Assembly: GCA_027012915.1 (NCBI GenBank)
Contig: JALUYN010000545.1
Span: 1 to 9,013, forward strand
Reading direction: 5' to 3'
DNA from: Cellvibrionaceae bacterium
GTDB lineage: Bacteria; Pseudomonadota; Gammaproteobacteria; Pseudomonadales; Cellvibrionaceae
Length of the DNA stretch: 9,013 nt
The position numbers and the translations under genes were made by a program. Under the pieces are notes generated by a model. It had not been told where the DNA came from. It worked only from the letters and a program-made list of their open reading frames with translations, and made no database searches. This document shows, piece after piece, positions 5,150 through 9,013 of the stretch (positions are counted from its first letter, which is position 1; each line of letters begins with the position of its first letter).

Positions 5150-6160
5150 ATGACTATCAAAGTAGGTATTAACGGTTTCGGTCGCATGGGCCGTCTGACA
5201 TTTCGTGCCGCATTCGACTGGCCGGAATTTGAGTTTGTACAAATCAACGACCCCGCAGGCGATGCTGGGACTTTGGCACACTTGGTGACCTTTGATTCGG
5301 TACACGGTCACTGGACTCACAATGCAGAAGCCGAAGGCGATAGCATTGTGATCAACGGTCGGCAAATTGCTTGCACACAGAATAAAAACATCGCGGATAC
5401 CGATTGGTCCGGTTGTGATTTGGTCATCGAAGCGTCTGGAAAGATGAAGACCAAAGCGTTGCTGCAAGCCTATCTGGATCAGGGTGTTAAACGCGTCGTT
5501 GTTACCGCACCAGTCAAAGAAGAGGGCGTCCTGAATGTCGTCATGGGTGTGAATGACGATCTTTACGATAAAGACGAGTATCCCATCGTGACCGCGGCGT
5601 CCTGTACCACGAATTGCCTGGCGCCGGTGGTAAAGGTGATCCACGAAAAACTGGGTATTGTGCACGGGTCCATGACCACCATTCATGACATCACCAATAC
5701 GCAGACGATTCTCGATGCTCCACATAAAGATCTGCGTCGTGCTCGTGCTTGCGGTATGAGCCTGATTCCAACTACCACGGGTTCTGCTACAGCCATCACT
5801 CATATTTTTCCAGAACTGAAAGGCAAGTTGAACGGCCACGCAGTGCGAGTGCCATTGGCTAATGCATCGATCACCGACTGTGTTTTCGAAGTGGCTCGAG
5901 CCACCACGGCTGGAGAAGTGAACGCTTTTTTAAAAGAAGCTGCAGAAGGTAAATTAAAAGATATTCTGGGGTTTGAAGAGCGACCGCTGGTATCGATCGA
6001 TTATAAAACTGATCCTCGATCCAGCATTATTGATGCCTTGTCCACCATGGTGGTGAATGGTACTCAGGTAAAACTTTACGCCTGGTACGACAACGAATGG
6101 GGCTACGCCAATCGCACCGCTGAGCTGGCGCGTAAAGTGGGTCTGAGCGACCAGGGTTGA
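5150..6160 (+). CDS. gapdh: ArsJ-associated glyceraldehyde-3-phosphate dehydrogenase
   Basis: A full-length 336-residue type I GAPDH: nucleotide-binding loop [10 protein letters not shown] (6-15), Asp34 in INDPAG fitting NAD preference, catalytic Cys152 in SCTTNC, general-base His179, and the C-terminal [10 protein letters not shown] (313-322). It differs from housekeeping GAPDH around the phosphate sites: HDITNTQ instead of HAxTxTQ, RRARA instead of [13 protein letters not shown] instead of STGAAKAV, and [10 protein letters not shown] instead of VPTPNVSVVD. This pattern, with arsJ next to it, identifies the arsenic-resistance form. The established reaction uses arsenate in place of phosphate and converts glyceraldehyde 3-phosphate with NAD+ to 1-arseno-3-phosphoglycerate in the cytoplasm, which ArsJ then removes. 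GAGG (5138-5141) sits 8 nt before the ATG. No promoter is obvious in the repeat-bearing gap upstream, so it may be read from the arsR promoter or from an unrecognised one. Confidence 0.93.
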   Translation: MTIKVGINGFGRMGRLTFRAAFDWPEFEFVQINDPAGDAGTLAHLVTFDSVHGHWTHNAEAEGDSIVINGRQIACTQNKNIADTDWSGCDLVIEASGKMKTKALLQAYLDQGVKRVVVTAPVKEEGVLNVVMGVNDDLYDKDEYPIVTAASCTTNCLAPVVKVIHEKLGIVHGSMTTIHDITNTQTILDAPHKDLRRARACGMSLIPTTTGSATAITHIFPELKGKLNGHAVRVPLANASITDCVFEVARATTAGEVNAFLKEAAEGKLKDILGFEERPLVSIDYKTDPRSSIIDALSTMVVNGTQVKLYAWYDNEWGYANRTAELARKVGLSDQG

Positions 6161-6198
6161 TCGAGAATAGACAGAAGTAACAGATTCAACTGATACAC

Positions 6199-7425
6199 AT
6201 GAAAGCCATTTTCGAATTGCCTCAGGGCATTAAACAGTACCTGATCGTCACCGGTAATTACTGGGCGTTTACACTAACCGACGGCGCGCTGCGCATGCTG
6301 GTGGTATTGCACTTCCATGCGCTGGGATATTCGCCGTTGGAAATCGCCATGCTGTTTTTGTTTTATGAGTTCTTCGGTGTGGTCACCAATTTGGTGGGCG
6401 GTTGGTTAGGTGCGCACCTCGGTCTCAATCGCACCATGAATATCGGGTTGTTTCTTCAGGTGTTGGCATTGGCAATGCTGCTGGTGCCAGCCGCGATGCT
6501 TACCGTGCCCTGGGTGATGGCGGCGCAGGCATTGTCGGGTATTGCCAAAGATCTCAATAAAATGAGCGCCAAAAGTTCGATTAAGTTACTGGTGCCGAAG
6601 GAAGCTGAAGGGCAACTGTATAAGTGGGTCGCGGTGCTGACCGGTTCCAAGAATACGCTTAAGGGCGCCGGTTTTTTCCTCGGGGGCCTGTTGCTGACAC
6701 TGCTGGAGTTTCATGGGGCGGTGATGGCTATGGCCAGCGCTTTGGCTCTGGTGTGGTTGTTCAGCGTCATAGTCTTGAAGGAAGACTTGGGCAAGGCGAA
6801 AAACAAACCCAAGTTCACTGAGATCTTCTCCAAAAGTGCGGCCATTAACCACTTGTCCGCTGCGCGGATGTTCTTGTTTGGCGCGCGCGATGTCTGGTTT
6901 GTGGTGGCGTTACCTGTATTTTTGGCTTCGCAGTTAGGCTGGGATCACTGGAATGTGGGCGGCTTTCTGGCCCTCTGGATCATGGGATACGGCGTCGTGC
7001 AGGGATTTGCTCCCAGTTTGACTCGTAAGCGTGATGGTAATCTTCCAGACGGTCGAAGTGCGCTGCAATGGGCCGTGGTACTGGCAGCTATTCCTCTGGG
7101 TATTGCAATAGCGTGTTATGTAGACATGCAGGCGCAAGCGGTTTTGCTCATTGGTCTGCTATTGTTTGGCGTGGTGTTTGCCATAAACTCTTCGTTACAC
7201 AGTTATCTGATCGTTAGCTACGCCGGTGAAGACGGCGTATCGCTGGATGTGGGCTTTTACTATATGGCCAACGCTATGGGGCGTTTGATTGGCACAGTGC
7301 TTTCGGGGTGGGTGTTTCAGGTCTACGGCTTGGAGGCTTGCTTGCTGATTTCTACCTTGTTTGTAGTGCTGGCTGCTATTTTCTCTATAAAATTACCGGT
7401 TTCTACCCAAGCCCCTGCCCAATAA
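6199..7425 (+). CDS. arsJ: Organoarsenical efflux MFS transporter ArsJ
   Basis: The 408-residue product is a polytopic inner-membrane protein of major facilitator type with about 11-12 hydrophobic segments and a central basic loop (about residues 194-215). Its N-terminus (KQYLIVTGNYWAFTLTDGALRMLVVLHF) and the following MFS loop segment (GGWLGAHLGLNRTMNIG) are characteristic of ArsJ. ArsJ exports 1-arseno-3-phosphoglycerate made by the partner GAPDH; the product then breaks down to arsenate outside, so the pair gives arsenate resistance without arsenate reductase. The gene starts 38 bp after gapdh and is very likely co-transcribed. The ATG at 6199 has only a poor ribosome site, suggesting modest translation or coupling to gapdh. 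A palindromic repeat begins 3 bp after the stop codon. Confidence 0.93.
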   Translation: MKAIFELPQGIKQYLIVTGNYWAFTLTDGALRMLVVLHFHALGYSPLEIAMLFLFYEFFGVVTNLVGGWLGAHLGLNRTMNIGLFLQVLALAMLLVPAAMLTVPWVMAAQALSGIAKDLNKMSAKSSIKLLVPKEAEGQLYKWVAVLTGSKNTLKGAGFFLGGLLLTLLEFHGAVMAMASALALVWLFSVIVLKEDLGKAKNKPKFTEIFSKSAAINHLSAARMFLFGARDVWFVVALPVFLASQLGWDHWNVGGFLALWIMGYGVVQGFAPSLTRKRDGNLPDGRSALQWAVVLAAIPLGIAIACYVDMQAQAVLLIGLLLFGVVFAINSSLHSYLIVSYAGEDGVSLDVGFYYMANAMGRLIGTVLSGWVFQVYGLEACLLISTLFVVLAAIFSIKLPVSTQAPAQ

Positions 7426-7427
7426 AT

Positions 7428-7471
7428 GGGGACAGCAGTGGCTCTGACCCCTTTTCTTTCTGACCCCTTTT
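7428..7471. repeat. Palindrome plus 13-bp direct repeat after arsJ, possible terminator
   Basis: GGGGACAG (7428-7435) pairs with CTGACCCC (7444-7451) in 4 plus 3 base pairs around one mismatch, with an 8-nt loop, and is followed by TTTTCTTT. TCTGACCCCTTTT occurs twice (7443-7455 and 7459-7471), at a 16-bp period. GGGGTCAG-type palindromes of this look often flank RAYT-like transposase genes in gammaproteobacteria, so it may be a mobile repeat that also works as the arsJ terminator. No transposase is present here. Confidence 0.45.
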
Positions 7472-7554
7472 ATCAGGTGGCGTCAGATGTCAGCCTGCGT
7501 CACCCCTTGTCAATGTTTCCCTACATCCTCTGCGGGATACTGAGTAAAAGCGAA

Positions 7555-7578
7555 ACAGATCCGATTTTTTGGATCTGT
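7555..7578. promoter_or_regulatory. Perfect 8-bp hairpin in the fdxA leader region
   Basis: ACAGATCC (7555-7562) is followed by an 8-nt loop GATTTTTT and the exact complement GGATCTGT (7571-7578). No T-run follows on the plus strand, so it is not a standard forward terminator. It ends 39 bp before the fdxA start, where it could act in mRNA stability or as a binding site. No convincing promoter was recognised nearby. Confidence 0.45.
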
Positions 7579-7617
7579 CTCCATACTAAAAAATACATTC
7601 CGGGCAGAGGCTGAATT

Positions 7618-7941
7618 ATGACGTTTGTAGTAACCGATAACTGTATCAATTGTAAGTACACCGATTGCGTGTCCGTTTGCCCTGTGGATTGTTTCTACGA
7701 AGGTCCAAACTTCTTGGTTATCGATCCTGACGAGTGTATCGATTGTGCTCTGTGTGAGCCCGAGTGTCCTGCCGAAGCCATATTTAGCGAAGACGATCTG
7801 CCCGAGGGGCAGGAGCACTTTGTAGAACTCAATGCGGAACTGGCGCAAACCTGGCCAGTTATTACCGAACAAAAAGATCCTCTTCCCGACGCCGCCAATT
7901 GGGACGGTGTCGAGAATAAGATCGCTCAGTTGCAACGTTAA
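7618..7941 (+). CDS. fdxA: Ferredoxin FdxA, 7Fe type ([3Fe-4S][4Fe-4S])
   Basis: The 107-residue protein matches Azotobacter ferredoxin I-type FdxA in length and almost throughout. Cysteines are at 9, 12, 17, 21, 25, 40, 43, 46 and 50. By comparison with Azotobacter FdI, Cys9, Cys17 and Cys50 hold the [3Fe-4S] cluster, and Cys21, Cys40, Cys43 and Cys46 hold the [4Fe-4S] cluster; Cys12 and Cys25 would be free. The C-terminal region ([28 protein letters not shown]) is the usual extension of this subfamily. It is a soluble low-potential electron carrier in the cytoplasm. GAGG (7607-7610) is 7 nt before the ATG. It has its own terminator at 7969-8009 and sits just before rnfA, whose complex uses ferredoxin as electron partner, so a functional link is plausible even though a terminator separates them. 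Confidence 0.96.
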   Translation: MTFVVTDNCINCKYTDCVSVCPVDCFYEGPNFLVIDPDECIDCALCEPECPAEAIFSEDDLPEGQEHFVELNAELAQTWPVITEQKDPLPDAANWDGVENKIAQLQR

Positions 7942-7968
7942 CCGTCCTGTCGTCCAGGCAAGTTGCGT

Positions 7969-8009
7969 GGGCTTCGAGTCGACTCTCTGGCGGGTCGAAG
8001 CTCCTTTTT
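7969..8009 (+). terminator. Intrinsic terminator of fdxA
   Basis: GGGCTTCGA (7969-7977) pairs with TCGAAGCTC (7995-8003) over 9 bp including one G-U pair, followed after one base by TTTTT (8005-8009). The loop contains a further GAGTCGACTC palindrome (7976-7985). It begins 27 bp after the fdxA stop codon. Confidence 0.85.
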
Positions 8010-8031
8010 ATTAATCGGCGATTAATCGTCG
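8010..8031. repeat. Tandem 11-bp repeat upstream of rnfA
   Basis: ATTAATCGGCG (8010-8020) is followed directly by ATTAATCGTCG (8021-8031), a 10/11 match. The junction makes the perfect palindrome CGATTAATCG (8019-8028). Spacing of one helical turn would suit a regulator binding twice on one face, possibly for rnf control. It could also be chance. The region 8010-8071 holds no clear promoter otherwise. Confidence 0.35.
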
Positions 8032-8071
8032 CCTGAATGTTTGCATCGCGGAATCAGTCCGGGGGTCAGCT

Positions 8072-8647
8072 ATGTCCGAATTGGCGGTCATTTTAATCAG
8101 TACGATCCTGGTCAATAACTTTGTATTGGCGCAGTTCCTGGGTTTGTGTCCCTTTATGGGAGTGTCCAATAAATTGGAGACCGCTATTGGTATGGGCGGC
8201 GCAACAACGTTTGTACTGACGTTGGCTTCCGTATGCAGCTATCTCGTGCACAGCTATGTGTTGCAGCCATTGGGTTTGATGTATCTAAAAACCATCGCTT
8301 TTATTTTGGTGATTGCTGTAGTCGTGCAATTTGCAAAGATGTTTATCGAAAAGACCAGCCCGCTGCTTTACCGCGTTCTGGGGGTCTTTCTGCCACTGAT
8401 TACCACCAACTGTGCCGTGTTGGGCGTGGCATTGCAGAACACTGCCAAAGCTCACACGTTTGTGCAGTCGGCGCTCTACGGTTTTGGAGCGGCACTGGGT
8501 TTTTCCCTGGTGTTGGTGTTGTTTTCCGCCATGCGCGAGCGACTCGCGGTAGCGGATGTACCCATGCCATTTAAAGGCGCGGCCATAGGCATGGTGACGG
8601 CAGGATTGATGTCGCTGGCGTTTATGGGCTTTAGCGGTTTGGTATAG
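8072..8647 (+). CDS. rnfA: Electron transport complex subunit RnfA (RsxA)
   Basis: The 191-residue product is an integral inner-membrane protein with six predicted helices, the length normal for RnfA/RsxA. Characteristic segments are [21 protein letters not shown] near the N-terminus, including Cys26, and [15 protein letters not shown] in the middle, including the conserved Cys in TTNC. The Rnf complex is a membrane ferredoxin:NAD+ oxidoreductase coupled to ion transport; RnfA pairs with RnfE around a buried Fe-S centre. GGGGG (8060-8064) is a usable ribosome site 7 nt before the ATG. It is the first gene of an rnf operon, with rnfB beginning 15 nt after its stop. Confidence 0.96.
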   Translation: MSELAVILISTILVNNFVLAQFLGLCPFMGVSNKLETAIGMGGATTFVLTLASVCSYLVHSYVLQPLGLMYLKTIAFILVIAVVVQFAKMFIEKTSPLLYRVLGVFLPLITTNCAVLGVALQNTAKAHTFVQSALYGFGAALGFSLVLVLFSAMRERLAVADVPMPFKGAAIGMVTAGLMSLAFMGFSGLV

Positions 8648-8662
8648 AAAGGGGGCACCACC

Positions 8663-9013
8663 ATGTTGGAACTCTTGATTCAAAACTCCGTGGTTGCCGC
8701 GCTGATGGCAATGGTCAGTTTGGCATTGGTCTTTGGCGCGGTCCTGGGTTTTGCCGCTGTGCGCTTCAAGGTGGAGGGCGATCCCATCGTCGATCAGCTC
8801 GACGCGTTGTTGCCGCAAACTCAGTGTGGACAGTGCAGTTATCCTGGTTGTCGACCTTACGCCGAAGCGATAGCCGGCGGCGATGCCATCAATAAATGTC
8901 CTCCCGGTGGTCAGACCACCATCAATGCGATTGCAGATCTTCTGGATGTGGAAGCGCCAAGTCTTGATGAAGAACATGGTGAAGAATCCGATGTTAAAAA
9001 AGTCGCTTTTGTT
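8663..9013 (+). CDS. rnfB: Electron transport complex subunit RnfB, 5' part
   Basis: The frame is open from the ATG at 8663 to the window edge (117 codons), so the gene continues outside. GGGGG (8651-8655) is the ribosome site. The N-terminus is one transmembrane anchor (about residues 9-33). The RnfB Fe-S domain follows, with Cys55, Cys58, Cys63 and Cys79 in the pattern CGQCxxPGC...KCPPGG, expected to bind one [4Fe-4S] cluster. The acidic stretch near 95-112 is the usual linker to the ferredoxin-like domain, which lies beyond the window. RnfB receives electrons from ferredoxin at the cytoplasmic face and feeds the membrane part. Confidence 0.95.
   Translation, partial: MLELLIQNSVVAALMAMVSLALVFGAVLGFAAVRFKVEGDPIVDQLDALLPQTQCGQCSYPGCRPYAEAIAGGDAINKCPPGGQTTINAIADLLDVEAPSLDEEHGEESDVKKVAFV

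Noticed and set aside
5129..5839. 236-residue open frame on the minus strand inside gapdh
   Set aside because: It is fully antisense to a well-supported GAPDH gene, shows no family features and is explained by codon bias of the opposite strand.
7426..7614. 62-residue open frame starting immediately after arsJ
   Set aside because: It runs through the palindromic repeat and the fdxA leader, has no ribosome site and no recognisable similarity.
7510..7935. 141-residue minus-strand frame opposite fdxA
   Set aside because: Antisense to the highly conserved ferredoxin gene; no supporting features.
8285..8977. 230-residue open frame on the minus strand across rnfA and rnfB
   Set aside because: Its His/Gln/Arg-rich translation is the shadow of hydrophobic rnf genes and has no ribosome site or domain.

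Overview
The window looks like a stretch of a mid-GC gammaproteobacterial chromosome. The clues are an HdfR-like LysR regulator, a 7Fe ferredoxin of the Azotobacter FdI/FdxA type, an rnfA-rnfB pair and a GCGAAAGC-type REP palindrome. A marine or environmental lineage related to the pseudomonads, Cellvibrio or Saccharophagus is plausible, but the exact taxon is a guess.

Left part (1-2950): the start of a divergent gene lies on the minus strand at the extreme edge, only four codons plus a strong Shine-Dalgarno. It is followed by an hdfR-like LysR gene, a 58-residue acidic/basic small protein, a short stretch that looks like the decayed C-terminus of an EamA/DMT permease, and a minus-strand ABC1/AarF/COQ8-type atypical kinase.

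Middle part (about 3130-7425): a compact arsenic-detoxification module, all on the plus strand: arsR, an ArsP/DUF318 permease, a small CxxC thioredoxin-like protein, an ArsJ-associated glyceraldehyde-3-phosphate dehydrogenase and the MFS exporter arsJ. In the established pathway the GAPDH uses arsenate in place of phosphate to form 1-arseno-3-phosphoglycerate, and ArsJ exports it, so arsenate is removed without reduction. No arsC, arsB, acr3, arsA, arsH or arsM lies in the window. A consensus-like promoter inside an inverted repeat precedes arsR. The ArsR lacks two of the three cysteines of the E. coli-type arsenite site and ends in Cys-Cys. A degenerate four-copy 23-bp tandem array that merges into a REP-type hairpin separates arsR-permease-trx from gapdh-arsJ, and another palindromic repeat follows the arsJ stop codon.

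Right part (7555-9013): fdxA, preceded by a perfect 8-bp hairpin and followed by a convincing intrinsic terminator, then rnfA and the first 117 codons of rnfB, which continues beyond the window. FdxA carries low-potential electrons and Rnf exchanges electrons between ferredoxin and NAD(H) coupled to ion transport, so this side is a coherent redox block.

I do not see a wholly new system. The most interesting points are the reductase-free arsenic module with its unusual ArsR, the permease/thioredoxin pairing, and the repeat elements on the boundaries of the gene blocks.
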